Source: CANHEE01 sp043777755
Lineage (GTDB): Bacteria; Bacteroidota; Bacteroidia; Chitinophagales; Saprospiraceae
Direction: 5' to 3'
Length of the DNA stretch: 15,867 nt
NCBI GenBank assembly: GCA_043777755.1
Contig: JAYWHK010000349.1
Coordinates: 1-15,867 of the forward strand
The notes beneath the pieces are model-generated. The model was not told where the DNA came from and did no database searches. It saw only the letters and a list, made by a program, of their open reading frames with translations. The position numbers and the translations under genes are program-made. Of the stretch, positions 1-7,794 are shown piece by piece. Position 1 is the stretch's first letter, and each line of letters starts with the position of its first letter.

Positions 1-66
1 TTGATATTTTATTTTTATAAAAATTATAAAAATGTTATAAAATTTTAGCACCTAAAAAATTTATAC

Positions 67-348
67 CTAAAATTTCAAAAACTGGAACATCGAGTATAAT
101 GAATTTTGCTCTAATAATTTAGTAGGATCTTCTCCATTGTTGATTTTATCAATGTTCATACGAATAAAATCATAATACCCTTTTATTTTAGATGTATATT
201 CGATTGCCTGAGTATTTGAGAACTCAATCATATCTTGAGTCCTATAAAATTTAGCAATATTATGGTCATACATTTTTTTCAAAAAGTCATTATAAATTGG
301 ATTGTTTTTCAATAAAAGAGGGCTTTTCATTAAATCTATAGTAGAAAG
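67..348 (-). pseudogene. Out-of-frame 3' segment of the beta-helix gene
   Basis: After the A6 run (T349-T354 on the plus strand) the reading frame that looks protein-like switches. Removing one A from the run turns the upstream WQAEK into a continuous sequence that runs through MKSPLLLKNNPIYNDFLKKM and IAKFYRTQDMIEFSNTQ to a stop at 67-69. The segment is charged and helical, as is common behind beta-helix domains in this phylum. It has no start signal of its own: its first ATG lies within the upstream ORF. I therefore read it as the original C-terminus, separated by a homopolymer indel. A real mutation, phase variation, ribosomal slippage and a sequencing error cannot be told apart here. Confidence 0.6.
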
Positions 349-2332
349 TTTTTTCTGCTTGCCAAAGTTGAACGGGCGATGTAATTATGTTTTTAATTTC
401 TCCATTAGCAATTAACCTGTAAATTTTACTATCCTCATCATTTGTAAATTGGCTCAAACAGCTACCAGTGTTTTTAGGAGTTCCATTTGATGTTATCCAC
501 CATGGAATATTGCTTGGTTCTGGCTCTATTTGTGCAGGGAAATATGGGTTTATATTACCTCCGAATAGTGCTGGGCAGGTGTTGTCTGATTGTGTTGTAT
601 GTACAGTAAACTGGGATAAGTCTGCGAATGATGGATCTGTTTCAATAAGCGGGTCTGCTATCCAACAACAGCCAGTTCCATTTAATCCACATTTCCATGT
701 ATTACCATTATGTATTTGCTCATCAATGTAAGAATCTTTCTCTATGGTAATGTAATATGATGTGATGTTTCTATTAGCGATTAGCTTAGTTTTTTCATTT
801 TGACCAAAAAAGTAAAATGCAGTGCTTGTTCTCTCAAAAAGGTTAGAGCAAAATAAAGTGTTTTTAAAATTTGAAATCAAAAGTCCCTCTGCACATTTTT
901 TTAACCAGTTCTGACTCTTAAAAATATTATCGCTAATGTAATTGTTTTTACCTGATGAATTAAATAATAATACTCCTCCAAGAGATACATATAATATTTC
1001 CTCATGAATATAGTCAGTAAGTACTGAATTTCCATAAATACTTAAATTTTCTTTATTACCTCGAATTTCAATTACACTATTCCCTGTAGAATTACTCCAT
1101 ATCGCAGTACCCTGTGCAGGTTTATCAATAAAGGCTAAATAATCGAACTTATTATTATATATGTCAATTTTAGATTGACTTGGAAATTCTCCCGATATTA
1201 CAATACCTTTCACGTTAGCATCTGAGTTCAATTTTGCATTAAATACAATTTGTTTTATCGTTATATTACTACCAACACCTACATTCGTTCCTTTCACATT
1301 AATACCTCTAAATTGTACTTCGGTATCAATATCGAAATTGCATTGATTAGTATTGAAAGTTGATGATACTCCAAGCTCATCAACGTCAATTTGGTAAGAA
1401 GAAGTAGCTGCTTTATCAACATTAAAGCTACAATTCTGTAAATCTACGTATTTTAAATTGTCAATTTTAATACCAGTAGGACTACAGTTGTTGAAATAAG
1501 ATTTTGTTAAAAACAAAAGCCCTTTTTCTTGAAATATGGCACTTTTTTTAGTGTTAAAAAAATGTAGATTATTAGCTGTTACAATACACTCATTTCGTGT
1601 GTAAAATCCATATTCAATATCTTTAAAAGTATTTTTTACAGAAAGAGGTAAGTATACAGGACAGTCATATAAATAGAATCCAGATCGAGTAATCGTTGCC
1701 GTTGTATTTGCGGGACTACTATTTAGTGGACTTGTGCAAGAAAAGGTGTTTTTGTCAAAAAATTTAAAATATGGATAATGTGTAATGTGATTAATATTTC
1801 TAATGAATATATTATCATAATTGCGATTAAAGGTGGTCGTAGAAATATCTAATGTAACATAACTTCTTTCGGAAGCATTAATTGTTTCCTCTGCGTCTTC
1901 AATCGTAGATGTTCGTATTTTAATTTCGGTTAAATCATTCATCCTAATCCCTCGCCATAATCCATTACATGCGAAGAGCTTAGAGTTAGTTATAGTAAGA
2001 GTATTTCCTTTGTACACGCTTATCGCTTTATCTGGCATGATTTGAACGATAGCATCTGTAAATGTAAAAGGGGCATCAATTGTAAAGTTTCCTACAATTA
2101 ATACATTACCACTTATACTATTTCCTATGTCAGAGCTTGTTAAATATTGAGTACCGTTACCAATTTTGACAGAAAAGTCATTGCCACTAAATTGCTCGCA
2201 AAGGGTTGGTGTTCCTGTAAAGGTCGGAGGAGGCACTTCAAAACAGTCTTCTAAATTGGGGAAGTCTTTTTGTGCAGTTGCTCCCAAAGAGATAAATAGT
2301 AAAAGTAGAATTAAATTGAATAATTTTTTCAT
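290..2332 (-). CDS. Secreted parallel beta-helix protein, probable T9SS-exported surface protein (C-terminus frameshifted)
   Basis: The 680-residue product starts with a clear signal peptide (MKKLFNLILLLLFISLGATA, cleaved near residue 20-21), so it is exported through Sec. From about residue 75 to 540 it consists of short beta-strand-rich repeats with many Asn, Thr and Ser residues (for example SVYKGNTLTITNSKLFACNG near 105-123), typical of right-handed parallel beta-helix (pectin-lyase-like) folds in large secreted Bacteroidota proteins. I see no catalytic signature, so an enzyme activity cannot be assigned; adhesion or a surface role is inference. The ORF ends with an unrelated-looking tail after WQAEK, whereas the overlapping frame continues with a plausible helical sequence for about 90 codons (see 67-348). 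No T9SS C-terminal sorting domain is visible in either frame; it may have been lost. The start follows a promoter and long leader on the same strand. Confidence 0.72.
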   Translation of the reverse strand: MKKLFNLILLLLFISLGATAQKDFPNLEDCFEVPPPTFTGTPTLCEQFSGNDFSVKIGNGTQYLTSSDIGNSISGNVLIVGNFTIDAPFTFTDAIVQIMPDKAISVYKGNTLTITNSKLFACNGLWRGIRMNDLTEIKIRTSTIEDAEETINASERSYVTLDISTTTFNRNYDNIFIRNINHITHYPYFKFFDKNTFSCTSPLNSSPANTTATITRSGFYLYDCPVYLPLSVKNTFKDIEYGFYTRNECIVTANNLHFFNTKKSAIFQEKGLLFLTKSYFNNCSPTGIKIDNLKYVDLQNCSFNVDKAATSSYQIDVDELGVSSTFNTNQCNFDIDTEVQFRGINVKGTNVGVGSNITIKQIVFNAKLNSDANVKGIVISGEFPSQSKIDIYNNKFDYLAFIDKPAQGTAIWSNSTGNSVIEIRGNKENLSIYGNSVLTDYIHEEILYVSLGGVLLFNSSGKNNYISDNIFKSQNWLKKCAEGLLISNFKNTLFCSNLFERTSTAFYFFGQNEKTKLIANRNITSYYITIEKDSYIDEQIHNGNTWKCGLNGTGCCWIADPLIETDPSFADLSQFTVHTTQSDNTCPALFGGNINPYFPAQIEPEPSNIPWWITSNGTPKNTGSCLSQFTNDEDSKIYRLIANGEIKNIITSPVQLWQAEKTFYYRFNEKPSFIEKQSNL

Positions 2333-2354
2333 CTGTAAAGTAATTTAAAAATGG

Positions 2355-2526
2355 TTAAAAATTACCCATGCTCATATCAATTTTTTTGTTTTTAAGTATG
2401 TATAGCATGGGCGTTCCGATTGTATGCTCGTAGAGGCTCTGGAAACCGACATTAGCAAAACAAAGGAACGCCCGCACTACAGTTAAATAGTACAGGCGGT
2501 TCGCTATGTTCCTCTATGCATAATGT
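2355..2526 (-). other. Structured, GC-richer leader segment with short upstream ORF
   Basis: This part of the beta-helix gene's leader differs from its AT-rich surroundings. It holds several inverted repeats: CCCATGCT/AGCATGGG (2365-2372 with 2404-2411), GGGCGTTCC/GGAACGCCC (2409-2417 with 2465-2473), and ATGCTCGTAGAGG against CCTCTATGCAT (about 2423-2435 with 2511-2521). The second and third interleave, so they are either alternative pairings or a pseudoknot. One minus-strand frame stays open for 52 codons (2355-2513) without an initiation codon at its head. Its internal ATG at 2406-2408 gives a 17-codon ORF (MLYILKNKKIDMSMGNF) that ends 22 nt before the main start. It may be a regulatory leader, a dispersed repeat, or the remnant of a coding sequence; I cannot decide between them. 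Confidence 0.45.
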
Positions 2527-2653
2527 CAAACTTAAAAAGAAAATTGTCCAGATTTTCTACGATACACAAGAGTTTTTTATGCGAAACCGCAATTTTTTTA
2601 TTTCATGGCTTCCGACAATACTCTGTTGTAATTGTGCAAAAGCGGTAAGCAGC

Positions 2654-2671
2654 TATTTATTCGAATAAATA
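2654..2671. promoter_or_regulatory. 18-bp perfect palindrome at the predicted transcription start (candidate operator)
   Basis: TATTTATTCGAATAAATA is a perfect inverted repeat without a spacer. It lies immediately downstream of the -7 box of the minus-strand promoter, where a bound repressor would block initiation. The operator role is inferred from position and symmetry only. Confidence 0.4.
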
Positions 2672-2677
2672 TTAATG

Positions 2678-2709
2678 CAAATATAACGTTTTATTTTTAT
2701 TTGTGCAAA
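2678..2709 (-). promoter_or_regulatory. Bacteroidota-type promoter of the beta-helix gene
   Basis: On the minus strand TTTG (2706-2709) is followed after exactly 20 nt by TATATTTG (2678-2685), a full match to the Bacteroidota consensus TTTG-N19-21-TAnnTTTG. The predicted transcription start is near 2671, which gives a leader of about 340 nt before the start codon at 2332. Confidence 0.65.
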
Positions 2710-2713
2710 TTAT

Positions 2714-2840
2714 TTATAAAAAAGCACGAACATCTGTATTTAATTCGGTACCAGTGACCTTTTCGATTTTCGGATAACGACTCACAACAAAATTTACAAA
2801 ACCATTCAGAAAAAATTTATAAAAAAAATTAAAACACAAA
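2714..2840 (-). pseudogene. Possible 3' remnant of a protein-coding gene
   Basis: On the minus strand a roughly 40-codon frame without an ATG start ends in TAA at 2714-2716 and reads like natural protein near its end (for example RYPKIEKVTGTELNTDVRAF). It is GC-richer than the flanking DNA. The stop lies just upstream of the -33 box of the beta-helix gene promoter. The opposite strand also encodes a peptide-like stretch interrupted by a stop, so this may instead be a conserved repeat or a chance frame. The rest of the 2333-3091 intergenic space holds the promoters and leader listed separately and is otherwise AT-rich and featureless. Confidence 0.25.
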
Positions 2841-2954
2841 TACTACATTATCAGTATTTTATAAATAAAAATAAAAATAATGTTAAAATATTTTTTAATC
2901 TTTTACGTTTTATTTATCTTTGCCATTGGCAATTGATTACATATTAAAAAAAAT

Positions 2955-2970
2955 TGGCATACTTTATGCT
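2955..2970 (+). promoter_or_regulatory. Candidate sigma-54 (-24/-12) promoter upstream of rpoN
   Basis: TGGCATACTTTATGCT has the invariant GG (2956-2957) and GC (2968-2969) exactly 12 bp apart and matches TGGCAY-N5-wTGCw, close to the sigma-54 consensus TGGCACGNNNNTTGCW. It lies about 120 bp before the rpoN start codon. A -7-like TATCTTTG also occurs at 2915-2922, but it has no TTG at the right distance. Autoregulation is inference. Confidence 0.4.
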
Positions 2971-3091
2971 ATTGTTAATGTTATTATAAAAATTTATATA
3001 TGTTATATTTTAAAAATGAATATATATTTTATAAATTAAAATCCAGAACATTAAATCTTTTTTTATCGAAGAACATTAACAACACTATCTC

Positions 3092-4636
3092 ATGATTCGT
3101 CAAACACTTTCGCAAAGACAACTCCAAAAACTATCACCCCAACAGATTCAATTGATGAAACTGTTGCAAATTCCTACTGCAGTCATTGATCAACGTATCA
3201 AAGAAGAGCTCGAAGTCAATCCTGCCTTAGAGGAAGCTGACGATACTTACCAAGAGGATTTTAGCAGTCCCGAACAGGATAGCGATTTCGATAAAGATAA
3301 TGATTTTGAAAATGAATACGACGACGACTTCAATAGCGATGCGCCAGAATTACAAGATTCTTATGATGAGTTCGATTATTTAGACCCATACATGGGCAGC
3401 GATGACAATTCTTCATACAATTATGGTGGCGAATATGACAGTGACGAGGAGCAAAAAGTAATTCCTATTGCTGTTGAAAATTCTTTCCACGATGTATTGG
3501 AGCGTCAATTGGGACTTTTGCGCTTAGAAGACGAGCGCACCGAAAAAGTAGCTTTACAGATTATTGGCAGCATTGATGAAGATGGTTATTTGCGCCGTGA
3601 AACCAGTGCTATTGTAGATGATTTGATTTTTTCTCAAAATATTTTGACTTCATTAGAAGAAGTAGAAGGTTTGTTGGTAAAAATCCAACGTTTTGATCCA
3701 CCAGGTGTTGGCGCACGTAATTTGCAAGAATCTTTGTACTTACAATTGCTGAACAAAGCCGAGTTAGCATCTAAAGAAAACATTGACGCACAAGCTCTGG
3801 CAAATGCCATTCGCATTATTCAAGAGTTTTTTGAAGAGTTTTCTAAAAAACACTTTCCTCGTTTGCAACGTCAATTGGGCGTTAATGAAAAGCAACTAAA
3901 AGCGGCTATTGATTTGATTTTGAAATTAAATCCAAAACCAGCCAGCAACCACGTTAGCAGCAATTCTACGGCTTCTAACTATATTGTACCTGATTTTACG
4001 GTGATAAACCGTGATGGAGAGTTGGATTTGACTTTGAATTCTCGTAACGAACCAGATTTGCGCATCAGCGACCATTACAAAGATATGATTCGTGATTACC
4101 GTGTAAGCAAAGAAAATCAGAAAGTTTCCCGTACACAAAAAGAAGCGATTACGTTCATCAAGCAAAAAATTGATTCTGCAAAATGGTTTATTGATGCTAT
4201 CAAGCAGCGCAATGAAACGATGTTGGGAACAATGTACGCCATTATGCAGTACCAAGCGCAGTTTTTTATGACAGGCGACGAGAAAAGACTCAAGCCAATG
4301 ATTTTGAAAGACATCGCAGAAATGACACGTTTGGATATTTCAACTGTTTCTCGTGTAGCGAACAGCAAATATGTTCAGACTGAATTTGGTACAAAACGTT
4401 TGAAGGATTTTTTCTCAGAATCTTTACAAACAGACGAAGGCGACGAAGTTTCTACCCTTGAAGTGAAAAAAATCTTAGAAGACATCATCAAAGAAGAAAG
4501 TAAGCGTAAGCCTCATTCCGATGAAAAATTAAAGATTCTTTTACAGAAAAAAGGCTATAACATCGCCCGTCGTACTGTCGCAAAATACCGTGAACAATTG
4601 AATATTCCAGTTGCTCGTTTGCGCAAATCATTGTAA
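3092..4636 (+). CDS. rpoN: RNA polymerase sigma-54 factor RpoN
   Basis: Sigma-54 binds core RNA polymerase and directs it to -24/-12 promoters, which open only with an AAA+ activator. The 514-residue product has the full architecture. The N-terminal activator-interacting region begins MIRQTLSQRQLQKLSPQQIQ and runs to about residue 48. A very acidic linker covers about 49-125 (Asp/Glu-rich). The core-binding region spans about 125-330. A helix-turn-helix lies near 405-430 (LDISTVSRVANSKYVQTEFG), and the RpoN box ARRTVAKYRE at 492-501 contacts the -24 element. The ATG at 3092 places the conserved Gln-rich N-terminus at residue 1. It stands alone, with its own terminator 20 nt downstream and a -24/-12-like site upstream. 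No activator (bEBP) gene is visible in the window. Confidence 0.96.
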   Translation: MIRQTLSQRQLQKLSPQQIQLMKLLQIPTAVIDQRIKEELEVNPALEEADDTYQEDFSSPEQDSDFDKDNDFENEYDDDFNSDAPELQDSYDEFDYLDPYMGSDDNSSYNYGGEYDSDEEQKVIPIAVENSFHDVLERQLGLLRLEDERTEKVALQIIGSIDEDGYLRRETSAIVDDLIFSQNILTSLEEVEGLLVKIQRFDPPGVGARNLQESLYLQLLNKAELASKENIDAQALANAIRIIQEFFEEFSKKHFPRLQRQLGVNEKQLKAAIDLILKLNPKPASNHVSSNSTASNYIVPDFTVINRDGELDLTLNSRNEPDLRISDHYKDMIRDYRVSKENQKVSRTQKEAITFIKQKIDSAKWFIDAIKQRNETMLGTMYAIMQYQAQFFMTGDEKRLKPMILKDIAEMTRLDISTVSRVANSKYVQTEFGTKRLKDFFSESLQTDEGDEVSTLEVKKILEDIIKEESKRKPHSDEKLKILLQKKGYNIARRTVAKYREQLNIPVARLRKSL

Positions 4637-4654
4637 AATAAGTTTTTATAAAAT

Positions 4655-4698
4655 AAAAAATACCATATTAATCGTCACGGTTGATATGGTATTTTTTT
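4655..4698 (+). terminator. Intrinsic terminator after rpoN
   Basis: AAAAAATACCATAT pairs with ATATGGTATTTTTT. The stem continues inward through wobble pairs to a GTCAC loop, and a run of seven T follows. It lies about 20 nt after the rpoN stop codon and the A/T flanks make it potentially bidirectional. Confidence 0.85.
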
Positions 4699-4716
4699 CA
4701 AAATAAAATATTGATT

Positions 4717-4828
4717 ACACTGTTTTTTTTAGTTGTTTAATGTTTGCTATTGTTTGAAATGGTTCTAACTAATTGAAAACCAAAACAATACAACAATTAC
4801 AAGCAATTACAAACTTTTAGAACAATGT
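4717..4828 (+). mobile_element. MITE-like palindromic element, copy 1
   Basis: The 112-bp sequence starts ACACTG and ends CAATGT (6-bp imperfect terminal inverted repeats). It is flanked by the exact 7-bp direct repeat ATTGATT (4710-4716 and 4829-4835), as expected of a target-site duplication. The two halves form a long imperfect palindrome around a loop near 4763-4778. Its central 75 bp differ from copy 2 (11525-11635) at only about three positions, and copy 3 (14060-14144) is a shorter inverted copy. It encodes nothing. It fills the space between the rpoN terminator and the porP promoter. Confidence 0.6.
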
Positions 4829-4879
4829 ATTGATTGGTCTATAAAAATAATTAGATATAATATTTTGTGCGCATAAGAC

Positions 4880-4909
4880 TTGTACTTTTATTAAATATTA
4901 TTACTTTTG
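4880..4909 (+). promoter_or_regulatory. Bacteroidota-type promoter of the porP-like gene
   Basis: TTG (4880-4882) is followed after 19 nt by TACTTTTG (4902-4909), matching TTG-N19-TAnnTTTG. Initiation near 4916 would leave a leader of about 130 nt before the start at 5044. Confidence 0.55.
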
Positions 4910-5043
4910 TAAAAATTTATTTATTCATCAATATTTAAGGCAACAAAAGTCCATCTAAATTCAAGAAATGGCAGAAAACTTAGAATTGTTAAAATAAAAT
5001 TTATCACAATCTTTAATATTAAAAAACGTTATAATTAATAGCT

Positions 5044-6042
5044 ATGAAAAAAATAATTGCTATATCTATAGTATGCTGTTTTGCATGGTCATTGGCAAAT
5101 GCGCAAGATGTGATTTTTACACAATTCTATACAACGCCAATGCAATTGAATCCCGCCTTTGCGGGAAATACCTTAGCACCACGAATTGGCGTTAATTACC
5201 GTGACCAATGGCGCAATATTTCAAATGCTTATACGACATTCACAGCCTCTTATGACCAATTTATAGAAGGTTTTAATAGTGGTATTGGATTATCCATCGT
5301 AAGCGACAAAGCAGGCGGTGGGATTTATCAAAAAAACAATGCAGCTGTAAATTACGCTTATCGTTTAAGGATTCCTCGTGCCAAAATGAATGTAAAATTT
5401 GGTATAGAAGCTGGACTTGGGCAAACCAATATAGATTGGAACAAACTTGTTTTCTTAGATATGATTGACCCTGTAAAAGGCTATGTAAGTGGAGCAACAA
5501 CACAAGAAGTCGCACCTTTAAGTTTTAATAGAAGCTATCTTGACATTTCAACAGGTTTTTTGGCTTATGGAAATCATTGGTATGCAGGAGCGTCTTTCAA
5601 GCACTTGAATACACCAAACCAAGGTATTTTAGACAATAAAACACAACTTAGTGATGGCTTGCCGATTTTATACTCTTTGCAAGGCGGTTATGAAATCGTA
5701 TTGAGCAGAGGAAAACGGAATAGTGTAGCTTCCTTTGTAACTCCTAATATTCTAATTGCCAAACAAGGTCCATTTACACAAATAAATATTGGCGCACAAG
5801 CAGGAATGGGCGCAGTTTTTGCAGGATTAGGATTCCGACATACGATTCGCAACTCAGATGCTGTTATTTTAAATTTGGGTGTCAAAAAAGGAATCTTCAA
5901 AATGGGCTATAGCCATGACATTACCATCAATGGTTTATTAGGGTCATTCGGTGCGCATGAAGTATCAGTTGTTCTAAATTTTGACGAAGCAAACAATAGC
6001 AAAAAACCAAAATACGTAGATTGTTTTAATTTTATGCGTTAA
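5044..6042 (+). CDS. PorP/SprF-family type IX secretion membrane protein
   Basis: The product has 332 residues, with a Sec signal peptide (MKKIIAISIVCCFAWSLANA, cleaved before QDVIF). It continues with FTQFYTTPMQLNPAFAG, the hallmark N-terminus of the PorP/SprF family, and then alternating beta-strand segments rich in Gly and aromatic residues, as in an outer-membrane barrel. Family members work in type IX secretion or as partners of adhesin secretion (SprF with SprB in gliding bacteria), sometimes coupled to the PorK/L/M/N machinery. Bacteroidota genomes often hold many paralogues, so this may serve a particular substrate rather than be the core PorP. The length is normal for the family. It has its own promoter candidate, and a repeat shared with the gldJ 3' region follows its stop. 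The gene starts at the only ATG that yields the signal peptide. Confidence 0.88.
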   Translation: MKKIIAISIVCCFAWSLANAQDVIFTQFYTTPMQLNPAFAGNTLAPRIGVNYRDQWRNISNAYTTFTASYDQFIEGFNSGIGLSIVSDKAGGGIYQKNNAAVNYAYRLRIPRAKMNVKFGIEAGLGQTNIDWNKLVFLDMIDPVKGYVSGATTQEVAPLSFNRSYLDISTGFLAYGNHWYAGASFKHLNTPNQGILDNKTQLSDGLPILYSLQGGYEIVLSRGKRNSVASFVTPNILIAKQGPFTQINIGAQAGMGAVFAGLGFRHTIRNSDAVILNLGVKKGIFKMGYSHDITINGLLGSFGAHEVSVVLNFDEANNSKKPKYVDCFNFMR

Positions 6043-6044
6043 GC

Positions 6045-6088
6045 AGGCGTATAGAAATAACCACGTTTATTTTAGCCCAACTACTTAA
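6045..6088 (+). repeat. Short copy of the porP/gldJ 3' repeat
   Basis: This 44-bp sequence begins 2 nt after the porP-like stop codon. It repeats both ends of the element after gldJ (7795-7932) with essentially no mismatch, but lacks the 93-bp hairpin segment between two AAATAA direct repeats. An additional ATTTTAG/CTAAAAT inverted repeat spans its right half and following bases (about 6069-6102). Confidence 0.7.
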
Positions 6089-6176
6089 GCAGTCGTCTAA
6101 AATCATTTAATTTAAAAAAATTTATGTTAAAGTTTAGACCGAATAGACAAAATAATATAACTCTTTGCGTTTAAAG

Positions 6177-6209
6177 TTGCAAATAATTCAAATATTGGTT
6201 TTATATTTG
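6177..6209 (+). promoter_or_regulatory. Promoter candidate of gldJ
   Basis: TTG (6177-6179) lies 22 nt upstream of TATATTTG (6202-6209), a full match to TAnnTTTG at slightly long spacing. The leader to the gldJ start would be about 70 nt. The same bases also contain GG (6197-6198) and GC (6209-6210) 12 bp apart in TGG-N9-TGCA context. I regard that sigma-54-like match as secondary because CAC after TGG is missing. Confidence 0.5.
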
Positions 6210-6284
6210 CAACGTTTTTTTGCATATCAATCTAAATTATTTAAAAAAATAAGATAAATCATTCATAATCAATTGAATATCTAA

Positions 6285-7793
6285 ATGATGAAAAGTATCG
6301 TAAAGTTCACCCCATTAGTACTATTAGTTGTTTTCTTGGCTTCTTGTAGTAAAAAAGAGAAGTCTGCAACAACAGGTTGGAATTACAACGACCAAAAATG
6401 GGGCGGTTTTGAAAAATTAAACTACGAAGGTCAAGCAACTGGTCCGAACCTCGTATTGATTCAAGGTGGTACATTCGCAATGGGTGTTACCGAAGAAGAT
6501 GTAATGAAGGAATGGAACAACGTTCCTCGCCGTGTGACGGTTTCTTCATTCTATATGGATGAAACAGAAGTCCGTAACATCGACTATCGTGAATACCTTT
6601 ATTGGTTAGACCGTGTTTTTGGCGAGTCTTATCCAGAAGTCTATCGCAAGGCATTGCCAGATACTTTGGTGTGGCGTGAAGAATTGGCTTACAATGAGCC
6701 ATTGGTAGAAACCTATTTCCGTCACCCTTCTTACGATGATTATCCAGTAGTAGGTGTGAATTGGAATCAAGCAAACGAATATTGCAAATGGCGTACTGAC
6801 CGTGTGAACGAGATGATTCTTATTGAAAGAGGCGTATTGAACGTGGCGGAAGCTCCAAAAGATGCGGATAACTTTAATACAGAAGCATATTTGACTGCAC
6901 AATATACAGGTAATGTACGTAAAAACGTAAAAGACCTTAGAACGGGCGGTGAGCGTCCTGTTCGTTTTGAAGACGGTGCTTTACTACCATCTTACCGCCT
7001 TCCAACAGAAGCGGAGTGGGAATATGCGTCATTGGCTTTGATTGGTAAGCAAGAAGGTACTAAGGACGAGAAAGTAACAGATCGTCGTATTTATCCTTGG
7101 GATGGAAATACTGTTCGTTACAAAAAACGTAACAAATACCAAGGTGAAATCTTAGCTAACTTCAAGCGTGGTCGTGGTGACTATATGGGTGTCGCTGGTA
7201 AATTGAACGATAAGGCATCTATTACTTCATCTGTACGTGAATTTATGCCAAATGATTTTGGTCTTTACAACATGGCTGGTAACGTTAATGAGTGGACAAT
7301 GGACTTATACCGTCCTTTGACTTCTTTGACATTGCGTGATGTTGAAAACCATGACTTGAATACACACCGTGGTAATATTTTCTATACTAAGGAATTAGAT
7401 GAAAATGGCAAGCCTGTTGAAAAAGATAGCTTAGGTCGTTTGAAATACCGTACTGTAAAAGACGATGAGGCTTCAACACGTGAAAACTATAAGTATGGTT
7501 CTGAAGGTGTTTATAACTTCTTAGACTCAGACAAAGGTTCTGCTGTACAATACAGCTACGGAAAAAGCTCATTGGTAAGCGACAAGGCTCGTGTTATCAA
7601 GGGTGGTTCTTGGGCAGACCGTGCATACTGGTTGTCACCAGGTGCTCGTCGCTTCAAAGAAGAAGACAAATCTGACCGTACCATTGGTTTCCGTTGTGCA
7701 ATGACCCGTGTAGGCGGACCAGAAGGCAACGAAGATACTGCTGGTAACAACTTTAATGTGAAAACTAAAAAAGTAAAGAGAAAGTACAAATAG
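6285..7793 (+). CDS. gldJ: Gliding motility / type IX secretion lipoprotein GldJ
   Basis: GldJ is an outer-membrane lipoprotein required for gliding and for stability of the T9SS motor component GldK; it belongs to the formylglycine-generating-enzyme-like (FGE-sulfatase/SUMF1) fold. The 502-residue product has a lipoprotein signal with lipobox LASC (Cys21). GldJ-like TGWNYNDQKWGGFE follows at 30-43. FGE-fold motifs are GGTFAMG (61-67), YMDETEVRNIDYREYL (90-105), RLPTEAEWEYA (238-248), GNVNEW (332-337), GGSW (440-443) and GFRC (468-471), with a basic C-terminal tail. I did not identify the catalytic cysteine pair of true FGE enzymes, in keeping with a structural role. GldK is a paralogue; the N-terminal motif and the VEDGT-less region favour GldJ. 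Arginine is encoded very largely by CGT, suggesting high expression. ATG occurs twice in a row at the start (6285, 6288); either could be used. Confidence 0.9.
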   Translation: MMKSIVKFTPLVLLVVFLASCSKKEKSATTGWNYNDQKWGGFEKLNYEGQATGPNLVLIQGGTFAMGVTEEDVMKEWNNVPRRVTVSSFYMDETEVRNIDYREYLYWLDRVFGESYPEVYRKALPDTLVWREELAYNEPLVETYFRHPSYDDYPVVGVNWNQANEYCKWRTDRVNEMILIERGVLNVAEAPKDADNFNTEAYLTAQYTGNVRKNVKDLRTGGERPVRFEDGALLPSYRLPTEAEWEYASLALIGKQEGTKDEKVTDRRIYPWDGNTVRYKKRNKYQGEILANFKRGRGDYMGVAGKLNDKASITSSVREFMPNDFGLYNMAGNVNEWTMDLYRPLTSLTLRDVENHDLNTHRGNIFYTKELDENGKPVEKDSLGRLKYRTVKDDEASTRENYKYGSEGVYNFLDSDKGSAVQYSYGKSSLVSDKARVIKGGSWADRAYWLSPGARRFKEEDKSDRTIGFRCAMTRVGGPEGNEDTAGNNFNVKTKKVKRKYK

Positions 7794-7794
7794 T

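Noticed and set aside
1..66. AT-only hairpin as terminator of the beta-helix gene
   Set aside because: The inverted repeat around 15-45 is imperfect and contains almost only A and T, so it is expected by chance in this sequence.
6197..6210. Sigma-54-like GG-N10-GC upstream of gldJ
   Set aside because: Spacing is right but the CAC after TGG is missing, and the same bases form a better TAnnTTTG box.
6285..7793. Formylglycine-generating enzyme or sulfatase modifier
   Set aside because: The fold is shared, but the lipobox and GldJ-type N-terminus indicate the gliding lipoprotein, and no catalytic cysteine pair was identified.
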